Below are positions 56,027 through 64,000 of a stretch of DNA of 64,000 bases, piece by piece (within the stretch, counting starts at the first letter, position 1; the number at the start of each line of letters is the position of its first letter). The stretch spans positions 62,001 to 126,000 of the forward strand of contig JACOEH010000003.1 in assembly GCA_024998685.1 (NCBI GenBank). Direction: 5' to 3'. A program made the translations under genes and the position numbers. Source of the DNA: Nitrospira sp. (lineage in GTDB: Bacteria > Nitrospirota > Nitrospiria > Nitrospirales > Nitrospiraceae). Under the pieces are notes generated by a model. It worked only from the letters and a program-made list of their open reading frames with translations. It did not search any database and had not been told where the DNA came from.

Positions 56027-56767
56027 GTGAGCTGCAAGGAGATCAATAATCGGACAGGCCGGATCGTTAACGTCCTCCTCACCATGTATTCCGTACTGTC
56101 GGTCGGTTGTGCCGCTCCGCATGTGCCATCGCGAATTATTTATGAGGATCCGGTCAATTTCGTGCGGTTGGAAGAGGACTCGGAAGTGCTTCCAGAATGG
56201 CCGCCGAGCCACCATAGCCATCCATTCACGATCGAGCCGGAAAAAATGCGGGCGATTTTGTCGGGATTGAAGGTGCAGGAACATTGGATTGCGCTGCAGC
56301 GGTGGCTGCGGGGGGAGTCTCCCCTGGTTCCAGCCTTTACGGATGAGGAGTTGGATCTCTTGTCTGTGCGCCTGTCGGAGGCGTTGGAGGAGGCAAAAGA
56401 CAACGAGCGGGTGACCTTCTATTTGAGTCAACCGCAGACATTCGCGAGGCGAATTATCACGACGGGCGGACTCTACGTGCATGGGATGGAATTACATATC
56501 CTCTTAGGAAATTGGAGAATCATTTACGGCATCCCGGCCTATGGAATGATTTACGATCGGCGTTACCCTATGCGACCGACTGCGGCGAAAGGATTCGATC
56601 TGATCTTTCAGCCGTCCGACGCCGTGATTCCGATGAAGAGCAGCTTGCTGGACGGAATTTTGGCCAATGCGAAGGACGAACTCATCATCGATTTAACCAA
56701 GCTCGATCCACCCGATCCGAAAGTTTCTCTCATTGGGTCTTGCATGAATCACGAGTCACCTTGTTAG
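56027..56767 (+). CDS. Predicted lipoprotein, unknown function
   Basis: 246 residues. A hydrophobic segment ends in LSVGCAAPH, a plausible lipobox. The rest (RAILSGLKVQEHWIALQRWL, then EELDLLSVRLSEALEEAKDN, ITTGGLYVHGMELHILLGNW) is mixed and I do not recognise a family. GTG at 56027 follows GGGAAGGGAAGAGAA, preferred over GTG at 56006 which overlaps the PPIase stop. Last gene of the run starting with radA. Confidence 0.68.
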   Translation: MSCKEINNRTGRIVNVLLTMYSVLSVGCAAPHVPSRIIYEDPVNFVRLEEDSEVLPEWPPSHHSHPFTIEPEKMRAILSGLKVQEHWIALQRWLRGESPLVPAFTDEELDLLSVRLSEALEEAKDNERVTFYLSQPQTFARRIITTGGLYVHGMELHILLGNWRIIYGIPAYGMIYDRRYPMRPTAAKGFDLIFQPSDAVIPMKSSLLDGILANAKDELIIDLTKLDPPDPKVSLIGSCMNHESPC

Positions 56768-56840
56768 CGGCACGCCGGCTCAGTTCGCGTTCTATTCGAC
56801 GCGAATAGAGCCGCTGGAAGAAAAGAGGAAGGGGAAAGCT

Positions 56841-57875
56841 TTATCGACCACCCAGACCCAGAAGGTACATTTTAGGTACTTCTATCAGCGCTTCGGCAAT
56901 GGATTGCCAGCCGAGCTTGCTTTGACCTTCAATGCGGTCGCAAAAACGGATGGGTAATTCCACCACATCCGCGCCCAGCTGTACGGCTCGCGAGGCCAGC
57001 TCTACTTGAAAGATGTATCCTTTCGTCCGGACGGTTGCAAGGTTCATCCGCGTCAAGAGCTCACGACGATAGCAGCGGAACCCTCCTGTCCAGTCGTGGA
57101 TGGTCGAGCCGAGGAAGAGGCTGGCGTAGGTATTTCCGCAGCGAGAGACAAAACGACGGCTTGCGTTCCAATTTTCGGTTCCCCCGCCGGGTACGTAACG
57201 ACTCCCAATCACGAGATCGGCAGTTCGGCTGCGGTGTACCAAGCGGGGCAGATCCCAGGGAGCATGGCTGAAATCGCAATCCATTTCAATGATGAGGCTA
57301 TAATTGCGGTGCAGCGCCCACTTGAAGCCAGCCAGATAAGCTGGTCCAAGCCCTTCTTTTTTCGACCGGTGCAGGACATGTACATGTCCATGCGTGCCAC
57401 TAAACTGATCGGCCAACTCTCCGGTTCCGTCCGGCGAATTATCATCAACAATCAAGATGTCAGTCACAAGATATTGGCTGATTGCAGGGACAAGCGCCTC
57501 AAGATTAGCGCGTTCATTGTAAGTCGGGAGGACAATGACAATCGATTGTTTGAAATCGAACGGGGAGGGGGGGACCAGTTGTTTACCTGCCGCTATTTGG
57601 GAATATCCTAGATACTGGTTTTCGTTAGAATCGTGTGGGGCGATGGCGATGCGTGCGCTGTCGGCACCTCGGGCGATCAGTTCCTCAGCAAGCTCGAAAT
57701 CCGAGACGATGTATGCTTCATCTTTGCTCAGCTCTTTGAGAGGAAAGACACAGTTGTTCTTGCGGACGGGACAGTAGCGTATGGAAGGTGCCGGTGTCTT
57801 CTCTCCTAATTGCACGGAAAGTGACTCGTCGATTGGCATAAAGATACGGTAGCCTGATCCGGAGACGGGCGGCAT
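56841..57875 (-). CDS. Polyprenol-phosphate glycosyltransferase (DPM1-like, GT2) with N-terminal extension
   Basis: 344 residues from ATG 57875; 57839 is also possible. From about residue 110 it is a dolichol-phosphate mannosyltransferase-like GT2: VIVLPTYNERANLEALV, VDDNSPDGTGELAD, EMDCDFSHAPWDLPRL (a D-x-D in a DADFSH context), GSRYVPGG and TGGFRCYRR. It would load a sugar onto a polyprenyl phosphate. The first ~105 residues (YCPVRKNNCVFPLKELSKDE, later ELAEELIARGADSARI) are not part of GT2 and not recognised. No membrane domain is present. Confidence 0.87.
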   Translation of the reverse strand: MPPVSGSGYRIFMPIDESLSVQLGEKTPAPSIRYCPVRKNNCVFPLKELSKDEAYIVSDFELAEELIARGADSARIAIAPHDSNENQYLGYSQIAAGKQLVPPSPFDFKQSIVIVLPTYNERANLEALVPAISQYLVTDILIVDDNSPDGTGELADQFSGTHGHVHVLHRSKKEGLGPAYLAGFKWALHRNYSLIIEMDCDFSHAPWDLPRLVHRSRTADLVIGSRYVPGGGTENWNASRRFVSRCGNTYASLFLGSTIHDWTGGFRCYRRELLTRMNLATVRTKGYIFQVELASRAVQLGADVVELPIRFCDRIEGQSKLGWQSIAEALIEVPKMYLLGLGGR

Positions 57876-58032
57876 TGTAAACGACAGTAAGTACCCGGGC
57901 AAGTCGAAGCCCCCCCTAGTTGTCTGCGCCCATCTGCCGTGCTTTTTGACAGTTCAGGAACGGCTATGCTAGAGTCTGCGGCCCGTTGATATTCCAGGTT
58001 TTTCTTTACCTAACTTCTTAAGGAACACTGTT

Positions 58033-59382
58033 ATGAGCGGGACACAGGCGCATGTGATTATCGTGGCAGGAGCGGGACCGGCTGGTATGGCTGTGGCCAG
58101 CGCGCTTTCGAAGGTCGGTCATGAAATCATTATTCTCAATCGTGACATCAAGTTTGGCGGATTGGCTGAATATGGGATATTCCCCTCTAAGCTGAAACTC
58201 CGTGGTGGACTTAAGAAGCAATACTGGGAGCTTCTTCAGCAAAAGAACGTTCATTATTTTGGGAATGTCACCATTGGGAACGGAAAGGATCTCACGGTCG
58301 ACGATGTGCGCGGGTTGGGTGCAAGCGCGGTTGTCTTCACGATCGGTGCGCAGGGAACCAAGGCCATTGGCGTTGAAGGGGACTCGGCTCAAGGCGTATT
58401 TCACGCGAAGGATGTGGTGTATCACTTCAATCGTTTACCCGGTTTTGGCGATCGTCCATTTGAAGTGGGGCAACATGTCGCCGTGATTGGAGCGGGAGAT
58501 GTGATGGTAGATATCGCTCACTGGTTGGTCCGCTATAAGAAAGTTGAGAGGGTCACGGCAATTGTCAGACGGGGACCCGTGGAACGCAAGTACAATCCAA
58601 AAGAAATTCGCAGCATCTGTGCCAATATGGATCTAGAGGGAATCAAAGCCGAGTTCGAGCGCATTAAGGACCGTCTTGTCAAGGTCGGTCAGAATCCGGA
58701 TGAAGTTTTACAAGCATTCACCCACGAGTTTACTAAATGCGAGCCGAAGGTGACTGAAACGAAGATGGGATTTCGGTTCCTTGCGTCACCGAAGCGTATT
58801 CTGGTTGGCAGCGAAAATCGGGTTCGCGGACTTGAAATGGAAGATAATCGGCTCGACCCTAAAGGGGAAGATACCGTCGCCGTGGGGCTGAAACAGTATT
58901 ATGAATTTCCCTGTGATTCGGTTGTTTTTGCTGTCGGCGACAAAGTGGATGAAACGGTCGGTCTCCCTCACAAAAACGGTATGTTTACCACGAACCCGAA
59001 CAAGACTGGCAATGATCCCGATGATGCGCTCTTTCAAGCTTATGATGAATCTATGGGCACGGTGATGGACGGCATATTTTTGGCCGGTTGGGCTCGAAAA
59101 GCTAGTGAGGGCCTCGTCGGCGTCGCGAAGCGTGACGGAGATTGGTGTGCGGAAGTCGTCGAGCGCTATCTGAGGACCCAGAGCGGCAAAGACGCCAAGA
59201 TTGTGCTTGATCGCTTGCACATGATTCTCAGAAAGCGTCAAAGCCGTCCGGTCGACGTGAATGGCTTACGGACGCTCAATGTCGCAGAACGCTCATTCGC
59301 AGGGAAAGCCGACTGTATCGGAGAGTTCAAATTTTCTGCAAATCAAGACATGCTCAAATACATTGAACAAGGCAACGCATGA
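58033..59382 (+). CDS. FprA-like ferredoxin/adrenodoxin-NADP reductase flavoprotein
   Basis: 449 residues. FAD site IIVAGAGPAGMAVASALSKV near residue 9, and NADP site VAVIGAGDVMVDIAHWL near residue 155. GLAEYGIFPSKLKLR and FLASPKRILV resemble the adrenodoxin reductase/FprA group or the small subunit of glutamate synthase, which share this fold. No Fe-S domain is fused. It would move electrons between NADPH and a ferredoxin; the partner is unknown. Confidence 0.82.
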   Translation: MSGTQAHVIIVAGAGPAGMAVASALSKVGHEIIILNRDIKFGGLAEYGIFPSKLKLRGGLKKQYWELLQQKNVHYFGNVTIGNGKDLTVDDVRGLGASAVVFTIGAQGTKAIGVEGDSAQGVFHAKDVVYHFNRLPGFGDRPFEVGQHVAVIGAGDVMVDIAHWLVRYKKVERVTAIVRRGPVERKYNPKEIRSICANMDLEGIKAEFERIKDRLVKVGQNPDEVLQAFTHEFTKCEPKVTETKMGFRFLASPKRILVGSENRVRGLEMEDNRLDPKGEDTVAVGLKQYYEFPCDSVVFAVGDKVDETVGLPHKNGMFTTNPNKTGNDPDDALFQAYDESMGTVMDGIFLAGWARKASEGLVGVAKRDGDWCAEVVERYLRTQSGKDAKIVLDRLHMILRKRQSRPVDVNGLRTLNVAERSFAGKADCIGEFKFSANQDMLKYIEQGNA

Positions 59383-59403
59383 ATAATGTGCCCTATTCCC
59401 GTT

Positions 59404-60264
59404 TCATACGTGCCCCCATTTCAGCTTTTCCCGCAATACTTCGTAATAGTGGCTTTCTGGAAATCTAATCAATTTCGTTCGATAGTCTGAAGCCCGAATT
59501 ACGGCTGTATCACCCTGTGTCATGGCGACGCCGACTTGCCCATCGAGTGTGGCCATTGATCCGTCATCCTTACTGGTCAACGTCACTTCAATGACGACGT
59601 CGTCCGGTACGATCAATGGGCGATGCGTCAATGTATGTGGACAGATTGGAGTCAAAATGAGCGCCTGAAGGGCGGGAGTCATGATGGGACCTCCGGCAGA
59701 GAGCGAGTAGGCGGTAGAGCCTGTGGGTGTTCCGATGATCAGGCCGTCACCTCGCAGGTTGGCCACGAACTGGCCCTCTATGGCGATTTGTAGTTCGATC
59801 ATACGAGCGAGGGTGCCTTTACTGATGACGACATCGTTGAGTACGATTCCTCGCGCGACTGTTTCTCCGTGCCTATGAACGTGTGTCGCCAACATCAGTC
59901 GTTCATCGAGAGTAAAGTCGTTGGCGAATACTCGTTCCAGCGAAGGGTAGAGATTGTCCAGCCGCACCTCGGTTAAGAATCCGAGCCCGCCCATGTTGAC
60001 CCCCAAGATAGGAATGCTCCGTTCTGCTGCCAGCCTTGCTGCATTCAGAATGGTTCCGTCCCCGCCCAGCACTAACAACACGTCGGCCCTTTCGGTGAGT
60101 TGCGTTTTCTGAATTCCGCCTGGTTCATTCAGCAACGTTGCAGACGTTGTATCGAGAATAACATTGATGCTGCGGGATCGGAGCCAGGCAACGACCCCGA
60201 GCAATGTGGCTTTGACTTCAGGAAATTTTGGCTTGGTGAGAATTCCGATACTTTTACTTTTCAT
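59404..60264 (-). CDS. nadK: NAD kinase
   Basis: 286 residues. GGDGT in LLVLGGDGTILNAARLA near residue 66 and the LNDVVISKG and GDGLIIGTPTGSTAYSLSAG motifs define the family. It makes NADP from NAD and ATP or polyphosphate. ATG at 60264. Convergent with the FprA-like gene; a 250-bp gap before clpC holds divergent promoters. Confidence 0.95.
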   Translation of the reverse strand: MKSKSIGILTKPKFPEVKATLLGVVAWLRSRSINVILDTTSATLLNEPGGIQKTQLTERADVLLVLGGDGTILNAARLAAERSIPILGVNMGGLGFLTEVRLDNLYPSLERVFANDFTLDERLMLATHVHRHGETVARGIVLNDVVISKGTLARMIELQIAIEGQFVANLRGDGLIIGTPTGSTAYSLSAGGPIMTPALQALILTPICPHTLTHRPLIVPDDVVIEVTLTSKDDGSMATLDGQVGVAMTQGDTAVIRASDYRTKLIRFPESHYYEVLREKLKWGHV

Positions 60265-60522
60265 GAATGCCGTATGCGTAAGCGGGCAAAAAGGAAAGCG
60301 ATTGTATCGGGATATTTCTTTTTATGTCAACGCACGGCCACCACACAAGAGCTGCTATGCGGAAAAAGAAACAACGACTGATGCGTGTCCTAAGCGCTAT
60401 GCCGTCTTGTTATCCGCGCAATCTTGACTCTCAAGAATACTGTGGTTAGAATTAGGCCAAGGTTTTTCAACGGTTTTGCTCGAACGCGGCCAGGGGCTCG
60501 CACTCACGAGTAAGGAGGCAGG

Positions 60523-62949
60523 ATGTTCGAACGATTCACGGACAAAGGTCGAAAAATCATCATCCTCGCGCGCGAGGAGGCCGAGCGGCACCAGAACGAC
60601 TATCTAGGGACTGAACATCTCGTCTTAGCCATACTTCGTGAGTCCGACGGCATTGCGCTTATGATTCTAAAAAAGATGGGGCTCTCTACGGAGCAGATCA
60701 GGTTAGAAATTGAGCGGAATCTGCCTGGTGGAGGGACCACTATGACATTCGGAGAGATACCCTTCAGCCCCCGCGTGAAGAAGGTTATCGAATACGGAGT
60801 CGAAGAAGCCCGCCTTCTTGGCCACAACCACATCGGTAGTGAGCATCTTCTCCTCGGCCTCCTTCGTGAAGAAGAAGGGATAGGTGGGAAAATCCTCCGC
60901 AGTCTGGGTGCAAATCTGCTGACTGCACGGCAGTTGACGGTGACGTTTCTACGGAAGTCCGCTCCCCGAGAACGGGATCGGAAGAGTAATACTCCGGCTC
61001 TCGATGAATTCGGACGTGATCTGACCCAGCTGGCCCAAGAAGGTCAACTGGATCCGGTGATCGGTAGAGCCGATGAGATTGAGCGTGTCCTGCAGATCCT
61101 CAGTCGCAGGAGCAAGAATAATCCTGTGCTGATCGGCGAATCCGGTGTTGGAAAAACCGCCATCGTCGAAGGACTTGCACAACGGATTGTACAATCTGAA
61201 GTTCCCGACAATCTGCTCTCTCGTCGGGTCATCGCCTTGGATCTAGGGTCTCTAGTTGCCGGGACCAAGTACCGTGGACAGTTTGAAGAGCGTCTCAAGG
61301 TCGTGATGAAAGAGATTGTTCAGGCCGGCAATATCATCATTTTCATTGATGAGCTGCATACGCTGGTTGGTGCCGGGGCTGCAGAGGGATCCATCGACGC
61401 TTCCAATATGTTGAAGCCGGCTTTATCGCGAGGCGAGATCCAATGCATTGGGGCCACGACGCTGGATGAGTACCGAAAGCATATTGAAAAAGACGGCGCG
61501 TTGAAACGGCGATTCCAGCCGATCCACGTTCAGCCGCCCAATCTTGATGAAACTGTCCGCATCATCCAAGGGCTTCGAGACCGATACGAGGAACATCACG
61601 GAGTCGAAATCACGGAAGACGCCATTATTGAGGCTGTCAAGTTGTCCGATCGGTACATCACCGACCGGTTTCTCCCAGACAAGGCGATCGATTTGATCGA
61701 TGAAACCGGGTCACGGGCGAAGCTTCAGACCTATGCACTTCCCTCGGAATTGAAAGCGATGGAGCAAGAGCTGAAGAAGGTGTCGCGAGAGAAAGAACTC
61801 TCAATATCCATGCAGAATTTCGAGGAAGCCGTACGGCACCGTGAGGAAGAAGAGCGACTGCGTAAGTTGCTCGACGAATCCAAGCGAGAATGGAAAAAGA
61901 ATCAAGAAAAAAACAAGCCCGTGATCGGTAAGGAGGATGTCGCCTACGTTGTGTCCAAAATGACCGGTATTCCGCTCTTTAAGCTGGAAGAAGAAGAGTC
62001 CAACAAGCTCTTGCGCATGGAAGAGTTTCTCCATAAACGAGTGGTCGGTCAAAATGAAGCGATTTCCGCAGTCGCTCGCGCCATCCGACGATCTCGTGCC
62101 GGCTTGAAGGAAGCTCGGAAACCGATCGGCTCCTTCATTTTCTTAGGACCGACGGGTGTGGGTAAGACGGAACTGGCCAGGACATTGGCTGAGTTTCTGT
62201 TCAACAGCGAAGATGCGTTGATCCGTGTCGATATGTCCGAGTATCAGGAAAAGTTTACGAGCTCTCGGCTCTTTGGAGCCCCTCCCGGCTATGTGGGGTA
62301 TGAAGAAGGTGGACAATTGACCGAAAAGGTACGCCGTCGGCCTTATTCCGTCGTATTGTTCGATGAAATTGAGAAGGCTCATCCGGATGTGTTTAATGTC
62401 CTGCTTCAAGTCTTAGATGACGGAGTGTTGACCGATAGTCTCGGACGAAAGGTTGATTTCAAGAATACGGTCGTCATTATGACGTCCAACATCGGGACAA
62501 AAATGATTCAGAAGGGAGTTTCCCTTGGTTTTCAGAGCACGGAAAGCGAAGCGGCACGTCGGAAGAAGGAGGAAGTGCTCGGAGAACTTCGGAAATCATT
62601 CAGTCCCGAATTCCTCAATCGGATCGATGAAATCGTGATTTTCCATCAATTGGAAAAAGAACAGCTCTATAGCATCTTGGATATCTTGCTCCGTGAGTTG
62701 AACCTCCGCCTATTGGATAAAGGGATTGAAATTGAGGTCGATGACGAAGTCAAGCAATGGCTCATCAAAGAGGGCTATGAGCCGTTGTACGGAGCGAGAC
62801 CAATGCGGCGGGCTATACAGCGTGCCATCGGTGACCCGCTATCCGATGAGCTGATTAGGGGGCGTTTCAAAGAAAGCCGCAAGGTGAAAGTGGTTCTGCG
62901 GGACGGAGCTCCGACCTTCATCGAGCAGGAGGCATTGGCTGGAGTATAG
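60523..62949 (+). CDS. clpC: ATP-dependent Clp protease ATPase ClpC
   Basis: 808-residue AAA+ unfoldase for ClpP. Two N-terminal repeats ([20 protein letters not shown], then [20 protein letters not shown]), first AAA domain with [17 protein letters not shown] linker ([20 protein letters not shown]), second AAA domain with [14 protein letters not shown] and [13 protein letters not shown]. The UVR motif distinguishes it from ClpA/ClpB. A strong ribosome site AAGGAGG precedes the ATG. No mcsA, mcsB or ctsR is nearby. Confidence 0.96.
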   Translation: MFERFTDKGRKIIILAREEAERHQNDYLGTEHLVLAILRESDGIALMILKKMGLSTEQIRLEIERNLPGGGTTMTFGEIPFSPRVKKVIEYGVEEARLLGHNHIGSEHLLLGLLREEEGIGGKILRSLGANLLTARQLTVTFLRKSAPRERDRKSNTPALDEFGRDLTQLAQEGQLDPVIGRADEIERVLQILSRRSKNNPVLIGESGVGKTAIVEGLAQRIVQSEVPDNLLSRRVIALDLGSLVAGTKYRGQFEERLKVVMKEIVQAGNIIIFIDELHTLVGAGAAEGSIDASNMLKPALSRGEIQCIGATTLDEYRKHIEKDGALKRRFQPIHVQPPNLDETVRIIQGLRDRYEEHHGVEITEDAIIEAVKLSDRYITDRFLPDKAIDLIDETGSRAKLQTYALPSELKAMEQELKKVSREKELSISMQNFEEAVRHREEEERLRKLLDESKREWKKNQEKNKPVIGKEDVAYVVSKMTGIPLFKLEEEESNKLLRMEEFLHKRVVGQNEAISAVARAIRRSRAGLKEARKPIGSFIFLGPTGVGKTELARTLAEFLFNSEDALIRVDMSEYQEKFTSSRLFGAPPGYVGYEEGGQLTEKVRRRPYSVVLFDEIEKAHPDVFNVLLQVLDDGVLTDSLGRKVDFKNTVVIMTSNIGTKMIQKGVSLGFQSTESEAARRKKEEVLGELRKSFSPEFLNRIDEIVIFHQLEKEQLYSILDILLRELNLRLLDKGIEIEVDDEVKQWLIKEGYEPLYGARPMRRAIQRAIGDPLSDELIRGRFKESRKVKVVLRDGAPTFIEQEALAGV

Positions 62950-63058
62950 TGCATTTGGTGATCGTTGATATCCTCATAACAAGCATGAGTGGCCTCTGTG
63001 GCTGATCGCTGCAGGGGCCGTTTTGTTATTCAATGTCATGTGGCCCCTTCGTAACGGA

Positions 63059-64000
63059 ATGTGCTCCCACCCTAATCGGACAGAATTTCAACCTGAGGTT
63101 CGATGGCGTCCGGGCCCGGTTCTTGGGATCGAATCTTCATGCGATGAAACAGCTGCGGCCGTACTCAGTCGTGAAGGAGAGGTGCTTTCCAACATGGTGT
63201 CTTCACAAGTGGACGTCCATGAAAAGTTCGGCGGCGTCGTCCCAGAGTTAGCCGCACGAGCTCACCTTGAGACAATCGACATAGTCGTTAGAGAAGCCTT
63301 GGTGACTGCCCAAGTCCCCAAAGGTACTCTAGGTGCGGTGGCCGTCACTCACGGACCTGGATTGGCTGGGGCGCTTTTGGTGGGAGCGAATTACGCAAAA
63401 GCCTTGAGCTACGGCTTGGGCATTCCGATTATTGGCATCAATCATCTGCGGGGCCACATCGCTTCCGCATGGCTCGCCGACCCGATATTCCCACTGTCCT
63501 GCGTTGTGCTGGTTGTGTCGGGTGGTCATACTCATCTCTATCGCCATGAAGTCGATGGTCGGTGTATCCTACTGGGACGTACTCGCGACGACGCCGCCGG
63601 CGAGGCATTCGATAAGGGATCCCAGATGCTTGGCCTGGGGTATCCAGGTGGACCGGCTATTGATCGAATCGCACGTTCCGGAGATTCACAGGCCTATCGA
63701 TTTCCTCGCTTCCACCGGGCAAAGAACAGCCTTGAGTTCAGCTTCAGCGGCCTTAAGACGGCCTTGTTGTATAAGTTACGAGAAGTGGATGGTCCTCTGC
63801 GATCTCATCAGACTGCCGACTTGGCGGCCAGCTACCAAGAGGCTATTGTGCAGGTCTTGGCCACGAAGGCCTTCGCTGCCCTCAAGCAGTCGAACTTGCA
63901 AGCGCTTGCTGTCGTGGGAGGAGTTTCGGCTAATTCACGATTGAGAACCATACTAAGCGAGCGTGCGGTACGTGAAGGCATTCGTCTATCGCTGCCGCCT
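63059..64000 (+). CDS. tsaD: tRNA threonylcarbamoyladenosine transferase TsaD (3' part missing)
   Basis: The frame is open for 314 codons to the right edge. It carries VLGIESSCDETAAAVLSREG, GGVVPELAARAHLE, THGPGLAGALLVGANYAKAL, the metal motif GINHLRGHIASAWL (HxxxH), LVVSGGHTHLY and FSFSGLKTALLYK. It catalyses the last step of t6A with TsaB. Typical TsaD starts directly at xxxLGIESSC; here the nearest ATG (63059) leaves about 20 extra residues, and an in-frame ATG at 63038 and TTG at 63023 are alternatives. Confidence 0.93.
   Translation, partial: MCSHPNRTEFQPEVRWRPGPVLGIESSCDETAAAVLSREGEVLSNMVSSQVDVHEKFGGVVPELAARAHLETIDIVVREALVTAQVPKGTLGAVAVTHGPGLAGALLVGANYAKALSYGLGIPIIGINHLRGHIASAWLADPIFPLSCVVLVVSGGHTHLYRHEVDGRCILLGRTRDDAAGEAFDKGSQMLGLGYPGGPAIDRIARSGDSQAYRFPRFHRAKNSLEFSFSGLKTALLYKLREVDGPLRSHQTADLAASYQEAIVQVLATKAFAALKQSNLQALAVVGGVSANSRLRTILSERAVREGIRLSLPP

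Overview
The window looks like chromosomal DNA of a Nitrospira-type bacterium (Nitrospirota); this is inferred from gene content, not shown by a marker. The signs are a NirK-type copper nitrite reductase next to an exported truncated haemoglobin and a monoheme cytochrome c, tandem DUF507 proteins, a large AsmA protein, an Mrp/Rieske/LipA block, a two-domain PutA, ClpC without mcsA/mcsB/ctsR, and Gram-negative envelope genes (TatC, several lipoproteins). No rRNA, tRNA or CRISPR array was recognised. Coding density is high and both strands are used.

Layout. 1-3900: a PP2C phosphatase cut by the left edge, a cyclophilin-like protein, two DUF507 genes, a TPR lipoprotein, peroxiredoxin Bcp, a 192-bp palindromic repeat and a secreted Ig/HAD-like protein. 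4002-9886: a type I restriction-modification locus in which hsdM and hsdS are intact but hsdR carries a frameshift and has lost its Walker A region. 9952-13183: HD-GYP protein, TPR protein and a sigma-54 activator with an altered receiver. 13481-15671: cytochrome c, truncated haemoglobin and NirK. 16170-21543: QueG, a Cys-rich exported protein, an orphan DGQHR (DndB-like) protein, a START-like protein, ThiE, BioD and an SDR. 21674-25410: a secreted protein and PutA. 25643-28578: Mrp, Rieske ferredoxin, two unknowns and LipA. 28817-32611: MscS channel, a decayed antitoxin/PIN-toxin remnant, a methyltransferase and phosphoglucomutase. 32883-39454: AsmA, an M24 peptidase, archease and RtcB. 39547-43315: SthA transhydrogenase, an HDOD protein and a complete insertion sequence with 17-bp direct repeats whose transposase has two in-frame TAG codons. 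43385-49247: a coiled-coil protein, cupin, cytochrome c, transketolase, FN3 lipoprotein, TauE exporter and Rrf2 regulator. 49532-56767: a same-strand run of radA, a 191-bp palindromic repeat, a LolB-like lipoprotein, tsaB, rimI, DUF465, tatC, a beta-propeller protein, a cyclophilin and a lipoprotein. 56841-64000: a glycosyltransferase with an unusual N-terminal extension, a ferredoxin-NADP reductase-like flavoprotein, NAD kinase, ClpC and tsaD, which runs off the right edge.

How the genes fit together. Most of the window is housekeeping: redox balance (SthA, NAD kinase, transketolase, FprA-like flavoprotein), Fe-S and lipoate handling, t6A tRNA modification (TsaB, TsaD) and queuosine synthesis (QueG), RNA ligation (archease-RtcB), and nitrogen-oxide chemistry (NirK, haemoglobin). 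The accessory part is largely decayed or orphaned: a restriction system left with methylation only, a dead toxin-antitoxin pair, an IS with a nonsense-mutated transposase, two MITE-like palindromes and a lone DndB-like protein. No clearly new multi-gene system is visible. The best leads are the broken hsdR, the orphan DGQHR protein, the TAG-interrupted transposase and the N-terminally extended glycosyltransferase.
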